Made by a program: the position numbers and the translations under genes | The notes under the pieces: generated by a model | Database searches by the model: none | What the model was told of the DNA's origin: nothing | The model's input: only the letters and a program-made list of their open reading frames with translations | Origin: Anthonomus grandis grandis | Taxonomy: Eukaryota; Arthropoda; Insecta; Coleoptera; Curculionidae | Reading direction: 5' to 3' | Assembly (NCBI RefSeq): GCF_022605725.1 | Contig: NC_065551.1 | Span: 12,028,001 to 12,092,000 of the forward strand | Length of the DNA: 64,000 bases | Shown here: in pieces, positions 42,875 through 55,280 of the stretch | Position numbering within the stretch: position 1 is the first letter of the stretch | Layout of the letters: every line of letters starts with the position of its first letter

Positions 42875-44738
42875 CAGGGTGTCCCATAACATAGTGGACA
42901 TAACAGGATATGATTTGACTAGTCCAAAAATTGATAATAACCGAGATACAGGATGTTAAAATTTTAATTTTATTTTCATTTTTTCTTAATAATTAATAAA
43001 AAATTTGGTAATAGGGGGTTTTTGGTGTCGAGAAATTCGAATTCAATTTTAATTTATGTATAAATCCTAAAGGGCGCTCTCGGCGATACTCTTTACTGTG
43101 CCTTAGTGTGTATGTATTTTTCATAGAAATCTTAAAATTTCAATCAATATTACTCAAGAATATTATAATATTACGTTTGTCGAGTCGAGACGAACCATTT
43201 TTGAGATAAAAATTTTGAATGCTTCAATTTTTGATTTTGTTTAATTAATGAATAGTATGGAAATAAAGTGTCATAATTATAGCCCTGTATTTTGTAAAGA
43301 CATACTTTATTTAGTTGTTAAATATGTGCATACAATTATTTATTACAAAAAAATAATATTATTTATTGTAATAATGATATTAATAATATTTAACAAGAAT
43401 AAAACGGTAATATCAACAGCAATGGAGTTTTTTCTGTTATCCAACAAATGCTGAAGATTCTCGGTCTCTGTTAACTTCTATACCCCTAACTACCCGTTTA
43501 TCGAAAGACTGTGATAAATAATACGTGGTTGTCTCGAAATAATTCTGCTGCATTCTGGTTTATCTCCCACATGTCCTCTCGAGTATTGATTGTGTAAAAT
43601 AACTGATTAGTTGAACTTGATAAATAACTGATTTCATGTATTCCCATATGGCCAAGTAGGAAGGGTTAAAATTAGGGCTTCGAGACGGCTAAGGCATTTA
43701 GCTCTCATGACCGATCCAGCGGTTAGGATAAACGTGAGAAGATCGTGATACTCCCTGACAGGTCTGGAAGAGTGAGTAGGAGCACAATCCTACATGAAAA
43801 CCATGTGTCTCCGTAATTTTTTAGCTTATTCCGTAAAAGATCTAAATATAGTTCGCCGTTTAAATTCGGTGGTAACTGTTGGTTCCCGAAAATAATTACC
43901 AATAATAGCACACTAAATATTTATTTTCTTTTTTAAAGTAGGATGCCTTCTATTTGGAAACATATCGGCGTGCTCTTCCTACGCTAAAATTTTCTTCGCA
44001 TATCATGTCTTGCATTACTAAGTTAGAAAAAGCGTCGTATTGTGGCATTATTTACTTTCAATAGAAGTTCTTGCTTAGAAATTTTTTTTAATAGGTCTAA
44101 TGATTCTAATTAAGCCTTAAACTTCTAATAGAAATAATATTTAATATCACCATAACGCGGTCCCTACATTAATTTATTTCTATTAAAGATTGATATAAAA
44201 ACATTGAAAAATTTACGTGTATCCAAAAATCAGGGTTTCAATAACGCAGGATGTGGCGTTTTCTTATTTTTTTATCTGGGTTAGTCTCGATTAGTACTGC
44301 TTAGCTTTGTGTGCATTTTCGAATAATTTACCCCTCGACAAATGAAAAACTGAATTTCCCTAGAAAAAAATGCAAATCATAAATGACAATTTTTTTACTT
44401 AGGCCGCATTCAAAATTAAAAATTCAGTGATAACGTAAACTCTAAGGTTATAACTTTTTAGAGTAATATTACTTAAAAAGTTCCCTCTAGGATGTGCACA
44501 AAAATTACCATTGAGTTCGAATTTCTCGCCCCAAAAACCCCTTACCAAATTTTGTGCTGATATGCTACTTTTTGAAGGACTTAAAAAAAATAATGACAAT
44601 AAAAATAAAATTAAAAGTTCAACACCCTGTTTCTTGGTTATTTTCGTTTTTCGGATTAGAAGAAGTTGATCAAATCGTCATATTTTTAAGCGAAGAATAT
44701 CCGTTGCTCTGTGTCGACTAAATTATGGGACACCAATA
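42875..44738 (-). mobile_element. Mariner-like element L with about 230-bp inverted ends
   Basis: The left end CAGGGTGTCCCATAACATAG is preceded by TA (42873-42874). The right end is its diverged reverse complement (TTATGGGACACC, 44722-44738). Inverted similarity continues inward with GGGGTTTTTGG (left) and CCAAAAACCCC (right). The inside carries a broken minus-strand transposase. Confidence 0.7.
43580..44020 (-). pseudogene. Transposase remnant of mariner-like element L
   Basis: The minus strand reads L-P-P-N-L-N-G-E-L-Y-L-D-L-L-R-N at about 43820-43870, a block typical of the middle of insect mariner-like transposases. Around it, D-C-A-P-T-H-S-S in another frame recalls the second catalytic Asp region (Q-D-G-A-P-A-H). 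The third Asp region is not clearly readable. Many frameshifts are present. Confidence 0.6.
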
Positions 44739-45829
44739 CACATAATTTTTATGATAAGTTTTATTTACTTATAAATTATGGATGTTTGTATAGCGGCCCG
44801 TAAATTTTTAGACCCAGGCTCGCTTTATCTTTTGGCGGGAAGGGATTTTTAGGCCTATCCGCTAGGCAATATCCTTTACCATTACTACTGCTACTACCTT
44901 TAAATTACCTCTTTATACATATTACAAGAATTACAGTTCAGGTAATTTAAGCAACCTTATAAATAACCTAGCAAATGAAGACTGGACCTAGCATGAGAAT
45001 AACAATATGCACCTAAGTTGGACCTCCTCCAGGAAAATTTGTCTATATTATTTTAATTACCATTTTCCTTTAAAGAAATTTTACACGCATAGAAGAAAAA
45101 CCGACTGGGGAGATAGAGTGTTGTAAGAAACAATTAGATTTATAGTATATTCTATGACATTTCAATAACAAATCAGTAGGCTCAGGTGAAAATTCAGTAC
45201 ACAATTTGTTACAAACAGGTCAAAGTAATTTGATTAAGTAACGTTTAACTCTATAACAGCTCTAAAGTCTATAATAAATGAACTAACAAATAGTAAAACA
45301 AAAATCGGTACTTACCAAATAATGACTTGAGGAAGGCAAACTCGCCAATGACTTAAACATTTGTTTTGTGAACCGTTCTCCATTTAGCAATTAACCTTTA
45401 GTATCAAATAAAATTTTAACAACCTCGTGTCGACAAAATAAAATTCTTTTTTCTTAACACAATAAAAAATAATCAAGCGGAATTAATATTCTATTTTTGT
45501 ACTTAAGAAATGTATTCGTAATTTATCTATATTAATTAGATGGTAAATTACGAATCAATTTTTTTAGAATATGTGAAGTCTCAGTTTTCAAAAAAGCAGA
45601 CAAAGAACTCTAATGCATCAAACCAATAATAATGCATCCTCGATCTGGATCTTTCCAAAGTTTCTGTCAGATATAAGAGGCAAGGCTTATTTATTAACTT
45701 AAATCTTTTTTAAAAAGCAGGATTCAGGTCGTTAAAATTAAAAGCAATAGAAAAGAAGTTTTCTTTTTTCCTTAATATACAATTTTGCGGATTAGGTATT
45801 TCTTAAGGAAGCATCCTTAAGAAATACCT
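44739..45829. other. Intergenic with nothing recognised
   Basis: AT-rich sequence without a coding motif. One short inverted repeat lies near 45800-45830 (TATTTCTTAAGGA with its complement). Confidence 0.3.
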
Positions 45830-46231
45830 AGCAAGTTTCGTTGCTTTGGTGCTCACAAAAGTTGGATCCTTTCCCTGGCTAGCCACCACTAATCCATCTC
45901 ATGCAATACAGTCAGATAAAATAATCCCTCTAGGATTCTGTTTATTGGACCCTATCATCGGCGTTGTTGCATTCAGATCGCCCGCAATAATTACTTCTTT
46001 GTAATTTCTCCTTTTATAGACGCTTATATCATGTAGAAGTCTCTCTAGGTTTTCATCTTCCGTATTTGGTGATAGGTAAACGGAAAAAACAACAAAATCA
46101 TCCAACTCGATCGCTGCAAAGCCATGTCCCTTAAAGACTTCTCGGAATTTCATTTTATGATTTATGTGTATAAAAATGTCGTAGTCACATATAAAGTTTG
46201 TACTTAGGGCCTTATTCGGTTCCTGACCCAA
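45830..46231 (-). pseudogene. LINE endonuclease (APE-type) fragment, R1/I-like
   Basis: On the minus strand the frame reads G-H-G-F-A-A-I-E-L-D-D-F-V-V-F-S-V-Y-L-S-P-N, then E-V-I-I-A-G-D-L-N-A-T-T-P-M-I-G-S, and R-G-I-I-L-S-D-C. After a stop it continues G-L-V-V-A-S-Q-G-K-D-P-T-F-V. G-D-x-N-A and the S-P-N block are diagnostic of LINE endonucleases. The catalytic His region at the C-terminus is not visible. Confidence 0.75.
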
Positions 46232-46379
46232 AACTATGTCGAGATTTCTTTTTATTATCTCATGAAATAGTCATGCGCTACTCGACCTCAATGATTAATA
46301 GTCTGAAAGTGTGAAATTGGAAATTATACAGTCGACATAAATGTTATTTTGCACTGAGAGTCTATTCTTAAATAAACCG

Positions 46380-46470
46380 TATTTCAAGTATCATTTCAAA
46401 TGGAAAACTGGTTCACTAGTAATAGATTGAGCTTAAATGTTCAGAAAAAGACAAATTACAATGATATGCC
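46380..46470 (+). pseudogene. Short LINE reverse transcriptase snippet
   Basis: The frame reads M-E-N-W-F-T-S-N-R-L-S-L-N-V-Q-K, matching the W-x-x-x-N-x-L-x-x-N-x-x-K-T motif after the YADD box of LINE reverse transcriptases. The rest does not continue as a recognisable domain. Confidence 0.45.
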
Positions 46471-46929
46471 TATTGACATTGCCATAAGTGCCATATTCTT
46501 GCTAGCAATGTACATGATTTGCATGCCTAGCAGGTACACTACTAGTCATGCAAATCATGTACTTTATTTACCAAAAAAGGTTTAAGCTCAAAATTCTAAT
46601 ATTAATACTTAAAAGACAGCCTACTATGACATATTTTCCTCAAACTTTATATATGGAATCATATTTAAATCTAAACAGAATGTTGAAAAGTCAAAAACTG
46701 GCTATCAGTAAAATAACAAAAATTAAGCCACTGAGTAGCTGCAGAGGCAAGTTTAAGTTAAACCAAACATATTCAATATTTGTCTATTTTGTTTTACCGG
46801 TTTCCTTGGCCATATCTTGGGAACCGTTCGTCATATGACTTCTTCTTGGTCAATGAGGCATTTAATTTTACTCTTACTGTTGTGTGAGTCAGACAGTTAC
46901 AACACAAAGTAGGGTTTTATAGTAGATAA

Positions 46930-48460
46930 GATGGTTCAAGAAGTAATTTTTTTGGGATATTAGGTCCTCTGCCGATATTAGCTAAAGTATCTGCACAGTG
47001 CACGTTCATTACCTGACAAGTTGGAATGTCCAGGAATCTATCCAATTTTAAAATTCAGACTAAACGTCTAACTTGTATCAATATTTTCTTAGTCTTCAGG
47101 TTAATTTCATCGTTGTCTGGATCTATTTTTTTCTTAAGTTTTTCTATTACATCTTACATCTTATTACATCGTTAATTATAACAATTTCTGCAGTACAAAT
47201 ATCTGCTTCAACGATAATTCTCTCTGAATAATTGTAGTTTTTAATTATATGGCCTTCTTAGATCCATCTCTGTAATTTTGCGTCAATTTATCATATTTTA
47301 CGGTGCCGATGCTATCTATAAATTTTCTGTTGATATTAAAATCATTATTTTTGAAATTAAGGTTAATACAGGGCATACTTTCACTTTGAATTTTTTTTCC
47401 ATCTCAAAACAAGCAAAAATTTCTCTTTTTTTATTTTATCATCAAAAGGACCAAAATAGTTCATAGCCTGCACCTAATATGGTATATCTGATACTTTCCA
47501 ATAATCCTGATTATGCATTTTATGTTCTTTGATACTCCTGAGATTAAGTAGAAGTGGATAATCTGTAATGTTCCAAATTTTTGAGATATACTTCACAGTA
47601 AGCCATTTTCTTCGTATGTTCCAAATTAATAAACCCTGCCTCTAATGCTGGAGTTGCGGTAATCGCATGCATCTCAATATAATTCTTAAATAAGTCCTTG
47701 GTATTAAACTGAATTAATCTTTCATTTTTTAGTGAAATGGGTGACTGAAAGTCCTTTAACACTCTTTTTTACTTTAGTGTACTTTGCACTCCACCACACT
47801 CTACATAAGAATTTGATCATATTTAGGCCCTTCTTCGCTTTTTGTGTAGTATTTTATACATATCTGCTATAATTCAAGTTTTTGTCTAGATATACTCCTA
47901 AATACTTAACTTGATTTTTGTATGGAATATTAATGTTGTTTATGGTTATGGGAGGGATCTCAGTCCCTCTATTTCCCTTCACAAAATGAATTGATTCACA
48001 TTTAGAGAGTGCCATACTATTTTCCTTTGACAAAAAGCATCAGATCGTTAGTATAGGCACATATGTAAATAGCTCTTAGTGCTATTTACATCCTGGAGCT
48101 ATTTACATCTGTGGTATAGGCTAAAATTCTAATTCATTTGGAAGTAATACGGAATAGTTTCTATAAATATATATATTAAATAGGCATGAGTTGATTGGAG
48201 AATCCTGAGGGAGGCCTGTAGTTCCTCTGATGAAAAATTGTTTGTTTTCTAAATTTTAAATCATGTTATTAAGTTTATAATGGAAACTCCGATAGCTTTT
48301 AATAAAGGTTGAATATGTTGACGTTATTATATCACGTTATCATCAGGCAGATTTAATATCAATAAACACGGCTATGATCGACTTTTTTTCATTAAATGAC
48401 AACGTAACATCCGATGTTAAATAAGCCAGAGCATTCAAGACACTCATAGGATTTTTTACT
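46930..48460 (-). pseudogene. LINE reverse transcriptase and RNase H remnant
   Basis: On the minus strand from 48460 down, the pieces are: S-D-V-T-L-S-F-N-E-K-K-S-I-I-A-V-F-I-D-I-K-S-A (first catalytic region, about 48350-48420); T-T-G-L-P-Q-D-S-P-I-N-S (about 48200-48230, from G-x-P-Q-G-S); S-K-C-E-S-I-H-F and V-K-Y-L-G-V-Y-L-D-K-N-L-N-Y (about 47880-48010); and downstream W-I-P-G-H-S-N-L-S-G-N-E-R-A (about 47000-47040), the C-terminal RNase H motif. The order reverse transcriptase then RNase H fits I/R1/LOA-type LINEs. Shifts and stops are frequent. Confidence 0.7.
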
Positions 48461-49170
48461 AAAAAAGATTACTGGGTAAATCGGTTATGAAAAATCGCTG
48501 GAAAATATTTTGAAGTTTTAAAAATAGCCACTAGAGGGGCGTAACTGCCATTTTAAATTATAAAAATTTCATTTTCTTTAAATTTTGCATAATAAATTAT
48601 TTCTCTAAATTTTTTAAAGAGACCCAGCTTATCTATCATTTTCGTGAAAAAAAATCAGTTATTTTAAAAATAAAGATGATGAGGGACGTTCAATTATTTT
48701 TGCGATAATCTGCTTTAAATTCTTAATGGTGTGACCGATTTTACCAAATAGTATCGTTGAAAAGAGAATTCCTTGCGGAAAAAGAACAAACCAAAATATG
48801 GAAAGTCTAGTTGAATCCTTCCCCGCTAGGTGCTAGTTTTGACACCATGACCCACAATCTTAAAAACTCAAGGGGAATGATATGACTTTCTTTTATGAAA
48901 AAGTAATATCGTAGCCAAGTAACATCCAAAGAAGCCAGTGAAAATCGTTTTTCAAAATCTCGCTCCTGACCTCAAATATTGGAAAAACGATTTTTCAAAA
49001 TTCCATTAATCCCATAATGGATTTTTGAAAAATCGTGCAATAAATTTCCTAAAACTAAATAATTTAGCTACAAAATGAATGAGATGTTAAAGAGGTAATG
49101 GTGAGTCTAAAAAATATAAAACATTAGAAAATATATATCAACAGAACATTCATGTTGCTACAAAGGGACT
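48440..49170. repeat. Long inverted repeat G, left arm (partner 54545-55280)
   Basis: It is a diverged reverse complement of 54545-55280 over about 730 bases. Shared landmarks include CATGACCCA and a TCCAAAGAAGCCAGTGAAAA-type block. The arms enclose about 5.4 kb, including the younger element F. The arms are A+T-rich with small indels, so they are old. Confidence 0.7.
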
Positions 49171-49329
49171 AGAAGCATCCTGAACTTATTTAGTCACTTC
49201 AATATTACTGGTATAATCGAGGATATTTTATAGTTAGTTTACTGAATTCTTGTTATATTAACATGGTCTGTAGCTCTCATAGAACACAAATGTAGGTGGC
49301 TCTAAGAAGAACTGTTTTTTAATAAAGCC

Positions 49330-49650
49330 CATGAAAAGAAAAAGAAAGTGATCTAATGGCAACCCAAATGTTCAAAATCGCCTCCGTTATTTTGGATGCC
49401 CATCTAAAAACACTAATGCGTTGAAAGAACTCGGAATTTCAGCTCTTGAGATGTGCCAGGTGGCATTCCTGATTCTTGAAAGTTGACCTTGTTGCAAAGA
49501 CTATATCCCTTATCCTTCCCCAGAGATTCAAATCAAGGCAGGTTAAATCGAGAGACCTAGAAATTTAAGTTTTAATATGTGCGCCATTATAAACCAAATT
49601 ATTCTAAACAGCAACATGTATAAAGATTCTTGTGTTAAATATTTGCCTTG
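49330..49650 (-). pseudogene. Mariner-like transposase C-terminal fragment
   Basis: Minus-strand text reads S-R-x-L-D-L-T-C-L-D-x-N-L-W-G-R-I-R-D-I-V-F, a degenerate form of the S-P-D-L-T-x-L-D-F-F-L-W-G third catalytic region and the following helix. Homology fades after about 70 residues and no terminal repeats are seen. It lies between the left arm of G and element F. Confidence 0.5.
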
Positions 49651-50059
49651 GAGGCCAAGCCAATTGTTCGCAGTGGTTTCAGAACTGATTAATATTAGGA
49701 CAGTTATTTTTCTTCAGAACTGATTAATATAAGTACCAGTGTGGACATTAATGATTATTTAAAATATTTTTATTTAAATTATTGATATTCCTGAGCTATT
49801 CTTACGTCATAAACAAAAGTTTTAATGGTTTTTTCAAGATCAAAGGATGGTTGGGTAGGCTATGATTTTGTGAGGTAATATTTTATTGTTTTACTAACTT
49901 TTCTATCATTGGTGTGATTTAATCAAAATTTAGTGTTTAGGGCTTATTTAAGATACAGTTAATGAATTCTGATACAATTTTGACATAACCAGAGTTTATG
50001 TTTGTGGTTATAGGTTATATTTCTATTAAATGATAGTAGTTATAATAGGTTGTGAATTT
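49651..50059. other. Spacer without recognised content
   Basis: AT-rich sequence between the mariner-like fragment and element F. I see nothing in it. Confidence 0.3.
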
Positions 50060-50650
50060 AGGGGAGTAAATAATGAGTAAAATTGTGTCGTATTTTTTTA
50101 TGAGCTTAGAACAAGATCAAACCTATTGGGTATTTTCAAGAATATGATTCTACATATGAAACCAAAAAATATAACCTTTTTTTGCGGTTACGACTTTTTT
50201 TATTTTCAAAAAACTGTGAAAACTTCCCTTTTTTAAAAATCGTGTTTTTTTATACATCCCCTCTAATATCTACTTAGCTAATTGAGCTACTGACATGATT
50301 TTTTTTTATTTTATTTTAACGCACACACTTAGGCGCTTCTTTCAAAGTATAAAATGATTGGATTTTTTTGTTTTAAATATGCCCAAAACATGGATGACCT
50401 TGGCAGTTCAGAAATTATGCAGGCAAATTTTGACTAATCGAAAAAAAAAATTGTTTTTGGGCATTTCATATAACATGCTGCGAAGAAAATGTGCACAAAT
50501 GATTAAGAAAGTTTTTAGTACCATAATCATTCTTGTCACTTTTGTAGTTTATGCCCTATGATTTTTTATAGCGCGCGGAATTTAAACTTGGCGCCTTGCA
50601 GAAACTGATAAAGCAATCAAGCGATGTTTAATTGTTTATCTTGCTTAATA

Positions 50651-51680
50651 TAAACCGATTCCAAGCGGTCTATCGGTAAATACCGTTCCTAAATGGTATT
50701 AACCAAACACGTCCAAGCGGTTATAGTTATAACCGTGTTGAGATACGTGACGTCACTAATTAGCCCTTTATACGTCATCAATTTGGAACAGTAATTACCC
50801 ACGTCCGGAGCTGTTTTCTAAACGTCAAAGATATTGAAAAAAGTGCGGGAAAAAATAAAAACAAACAACAAATTATTTGCTTTTTAAAGATGACACAAAA
50901 GTTATTATGGCTAATAAGTTTTTTTCTTGATATTTATGCTTAAGAACTAATTACATATATAACATTTTTGGCGTCTGGGGTATTATTTACAAGCAAACAA
51001 AATGATAACAGCGACAGCTGACAAGTTACGAAGTTACTTCAACCAAACACGTCTCAGCGGACACGATTGGTTATAACCGATTCCAAGCGATCTATCGGTT
51101 TTAACCGCGGTTAAGCCTTTGGTTGACCTTGAACAGTCCCTTTATAACATAACCAATCGGGTCCGCTTGGACGTGTTTGGTTGAAGTAACTTCGTAAATT
51201 GTCAGCTGTCGCTCTCATCATTTTGTTTGTTTGTAAATAATACCCCAGACGCCAGTAATGTTATATGTAATTAATGTTAATGTTAATGTTCTTAAACATA
51301 AATATCAAAAAATAAAACTAGTCATAATAAATTTTGTGTCATCTTTAAAAAGAAAATAATTTGTTGTTTGTTTTTAATTTTTCCCGCACTTATTCAATAT
51401 TTTTGACATTTGACGTTTAGAAAATAGCTCCGGACGTGGGTAATTACTGTTCCAAATTGATGACGTATAAAGGGCTAATTGGTGACGTCACGTATCTCAA
51501 CACGGTTATAACTATAACCGCTTGGACGTGTTTGGTTAATACTATTTAGGAGCGGTAATTACCGAGAAACCGCTTGGAATCGGTTTATGTTATAAAGGGA
51601 CTGTTCAAGGTCAACCAAGGGCTTAACCGCGGTTAAAACCGATAGATCGCTTGGAATCGGCTATAGTTATACTCACTACG
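50651..51680. mobile_element. Foldback/MITE inserted in the left arm of F
   Basis: The block begins AACCGATTCCAAGCGGTC and ends with the reverse complement of CCGATTCCAAGCGATC. Two long arms (about 50660-51070 and 51120-51540) are reverse complements, and the terminal block occurs a third time at 51080 and again near 51600. The right arm of F keeps the uninterrupted version (AATATAGTATACTCACTACG as reverse complement), which shows this is a later insertion. No coding is seen. Confidence 0.8.
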
Positions 51681-51979
51681 TTTTTGAGCATTTTCATTTT
51701 ATACGTATAAAAGGTTGCAAAAAAAAAATTAAAAGAAAAGTATGAAAAAAATCATAATATTAGGCTTCTTCGTTTTCTGATTCTGAAATATCGTCATTAA
51801 AACTTGAACTATTATTGCATAATCTGCATTTACATTCTATCATACATTTTAATCCCTGTTTTACGCAAACACATCTAGTACTATTGCAATTTTTGTCTGA
51901 ACATTTTATGGATAAAAGTTTTCTTAGTTCTACTGGCACTGGGTCAACTGGGCAACATTACCAACCAAACAGTTTATAA

Positions 51980-53706
51980 ATATATGCACAGGAGAAGTTG
52001 CAAGTGACGAAGTAAAAAAAGTCTAAGTAGTTTCTTGGAAACAGCTACAGTAAAAGTTAAAACATTATTGGAAAAACCTCCTGAAGTTAGTTTTTGTAAA
52101 CCAATGAAAAGAGATAAAGTCTTAACGTTCAAAAATACAAAAGCAAAACCGAAAACTGCCTTCACAAAAATGACTTATCGGCACTGAATTTATGTTTTGG
52201 AGGATCATATTATTGTGTGCCGCTCGAACGAATCTTATGAACTTGCGCCTGTTCCGGCTTCTATATTCCATGAAGATGGTGCAATGTGCAAATCAACAAA
52301 ATCTGATCTTTCGAAAAAGTTAGAAACATTTACTAATCCGTTATTCGTCTGCCCACCAATAGATTCATATGTTATTGATGGCATGGTACTTATTCAGGAG
52401 TTAAAGTCATCTATATTTTCAACTTTTAACAATTTGGGGCACTTTGCTAATAGCAAAAATTGTGAGCAATGGAATAAAACACGGTGCAAAAAAATGTACA
52501 GTGATTTTTGATACATACACTCACAATACTCATTCCCTAAAAAATGCTGAAACGTCCAACCGTGGTGACTCAAATGTGGTTGAGTTTAAAGTGAGTAGCA
52601 CGCGAAAAATTCCTAATTTTAACGAGTTTCTTAAATCATCTGCAAACAAAAGAGCGTTATTAGTTTATTTAAGCGACTACTTTCTTCAAAAGGGTTCCGA
52701 TTCATTAAATAGTCATGAAAAATAAGTAATAGCTGGAGGATTCGAAAATACAAAGCAAGCGTTTTAAATTACGTGCGATGGAGAACCCGAAAACTTGATA
52801 TCATTGAACAGCAGTCAAGACGAAGCAGACTAGGATCATTCTTCACGTTTTGTCGGAAACTTCACATAGCAAATCCATTTTAGTAAAATCGGTAGATACT
52901 GATGTGTTGCTATTACTCTTACACTTTTATAGTATAACACCAGAACTTGAAAAATGTAAATTGTTTATGGAGCTGGGACACAGCAAGAATAGACGCTTCG
53001 TTGCCATCCACGATATAGTTAAGAAACTTGGCCCTCTAGTAACCAAAAACCTATTAGCTATCCATTGCTTAACTGGTTGCGATAATACCAGTGCATTATA
53101 TAAAATAGGCAAAAAAATTGCTTTTGATACGTTACACAAAAACATTGAGAGCCTTTCACAATTAGAAATGCTTCCAATATTATCCGAAGATGAAACCCTG
53201 GATGTTGCCAGTTAATTTTTTTTTTGCTGTATAAATACAAAGATGAAAATATTAAAAACTTAAACGAATTAAGATTCCACCTCAAACAAACCTGCTTCTG
53301 AACTTCCGCCGACCGTAGATGCTTTTGGACTACACCTAAAAAGGTATTATATTTCGCACTTTAGCACTCTAAAAAGGTTATTGATATTTAATTTTTGTAG
53401 GTGTATTTACCAATTAAAAACTTGGTATAACAGTTATTTACCAGAACCTGTATATGAAAATCCCGCCAAGTTTGGATGGGTGTTAAAAGAAGATGTGTGG
53501 GTACCACAGATAAAATTAAAGATCCAGTGCCAGTAGAACTAAGAAAACTTTTATCCATAAAATGTTGAGACAAAAATTGCAATAGTACTAGATGTGTTTG
53601 GGTAAAACAGGGATTAAAATGTATGATAGAATGTAAATGCAGATTATGCAATAATAGTTTAAGTTTTAATGACGATATTTCAGAATCAGAAAACGAAGAA
53701 GCCTAA
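51980..53706 (+). pseudogene. Uncharacterised transposon-associated protein with Cys-rich tail
   Basis: Plus-strand pieces in order are: F-L-E-T-A-T-V-K-V-K-T-L; S-Y-V-I-D-G-M-V-L-I-Q-E-L-K (52370-52420); V-I-F-D-T-Y-T...S-L-K-N-A-E (52500-52550); V-K-S-V-D-T-D-V-L-L-L-L-L-H-F (52880-52930); I-H-C-L-T-G-C-D-N-T-S-A-L (53060-53100); and a C-terminal Cys-rich stretch, C-N-S-T-R-C...C-M-I-E-C-K-C-R-L-C-N-N (53575-53665), ending in E-S-E-N-E-E-A-stop. The same string of motifs occurs in a widespread uncharacterised invertebrate family; the Asp-rich pattern (I-D-G-M, F-D-x-Y, D-T-D-V, C-D) suggests a PIN/FEN-like metal nuclease. Several stops and shifts break it. Confidence 0.65.
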
Positions 53707-54544
53707 TATAATAATATTATGATTTTTTTCATACTTTTCTTTTAATTTTTTTTTTCGCAACCTTTTATACGTATAAAATGCTCAAAAACGTAGTGAGTAT
53801 ACTATATTAAGCAAGATAAACATCGCTTGATTGCTTTATCAGTTTCTGCAAGGCGCCGAGTTTAAATTAAAAACTTTCTTAATCATTTGTGCACATTTTC
53901 TTCGCAGCATGTTATATGAAATTCCCAAAAACAAATTTTTTTTTCGATTAGTCAAAATTTGCCTGCATAATTTCTGAACTGCCAAGGTCATCCATGTTTT
54001 GGGCATATTTAAAATAAAAAATTCCAATCATTTTATACCTTGAAAGAAGCGCCTAAGTGTGTGTGTTAAAATAAAAAAAAATCAGTGCAATGTCAATAGC
54101 TTAATTAGTTAAGTAGATATTAGAGGGGGTGTATAAAAAAACACGATTTAAAAAAATGTACGTATTCCCAGCTTTTTGTAAATAAAAAAAATCGGGACCG
54201 TAATAAAAGGTCAAATTTTGTAATTTCTTATGAACAATGACCTATCTAATAAAATGACATATATATCGTTTTGTTCTAAGGTAAAAAAAAATAAATCGAG
54301 AAGGAAGCGACTTTTGCCCCGTTTTTTACTACACTAATAATTGTTATTCTTGCTATTGGGTTGATTTGCGTATAACTCAGTATTTAAGGTAAATTTAGGA
54401 TACAATGCATGCTTAAGATACTATGCATTTTTATCTAATTTTGATGTTAAAATTGTATTTTAATTGAATTTGGATATAATATAGGATATATACGTATTGG
54501 GGTTTTTAGGCTTACTTTTTAAATTAAAGGTAAGCATTCCGATA

Positions 54545-55280
54545 TTTAATTCCTTTCGAGCAACATGATGTTCTGATGATATATATTAATTATTAATTAA
54601 TTATTTATATTTTTTAGATAATTGTGTCTTTAACATCCTATTCATTTTGTAAATAAATTTTTAATAGTTTTAGGAATTTTTTTACGCAATCTTTGGCCTT
54701 CAAAGATCCATTAATCTCATTTTCCCAATATTTGAGGTTAGGAACAAAATTTTAAATAACAGTTTTCACTAGCTTCTTTGGATGTTATTTGGCACTTTTT
54801 TTTTAAAGAATTAATCATATCATTTCATTTGATTTTTCAGGATTTTGGGTCATGTTGTCAAGACTAGCCCCCTGACGGAGAAGCATTTAATTAAATTGAC
54901 TATATTTTGATTGATTCTTATTGCCCAAGGAATGGTCTTTTCAACAATACCAAATTTGTTAAAATTGGTTAAACTGTTAATTAAAGCAGGTTATAGCAAA
55001 AATTGAACGCCCACCACTATCGTAATTTTTGAAATAAATATTTTTTTTTGCGAAAATGATTCTCTTTAAAGAGGGAAACTGGTTCTCTTTAAAAATGTGA
55101 AAAAACTTTTAGTTTATTATGCGAAATTTAAAATGAAATTTTAAACGCCCGCCTTTTTATATTTTCCAGCGATTCTTCATGGCCGATTTGCCTAACAATT
55201 TTTTTACCCATAAGTCATACGACGAACGCTTTCCGAGATATGGCCGAGGAACAGTGTTATTGGGTCACCCGGTATAGACA
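54545..55280. repeat. Long inverted repeat G, right arm
   Basis: It is the partner of 48440-49170. The outermost part ends in CCGAGATATGGCC. The same block occurs at 46805-46820 as TGGCCATATCTTGGG within another orientation, so the terminal motif may be a dispersed repeat. Confidence 0.65.

Larger units (their letters stand above)
50060..54300 (+). mobile_element. Element F: long inverted repeats around a Cys-tail gene
   Basis: The left arm (about 50060-50650 and 51680-51960, interrupted by a foldback) and the right arm (about 53520-54300) are reverse complements, nearly 90% identical near the centre and weaker outside. Without the foldback each arm is 800-900 bases. The unique middle carries a plus-strand pseudogene whose 3' coding end lies inside the right arm. 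No known transposase domain is present. The outer boundaries fade gradually and no target duplication was resolved, so the class is unknown. Confidence 0.6.
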
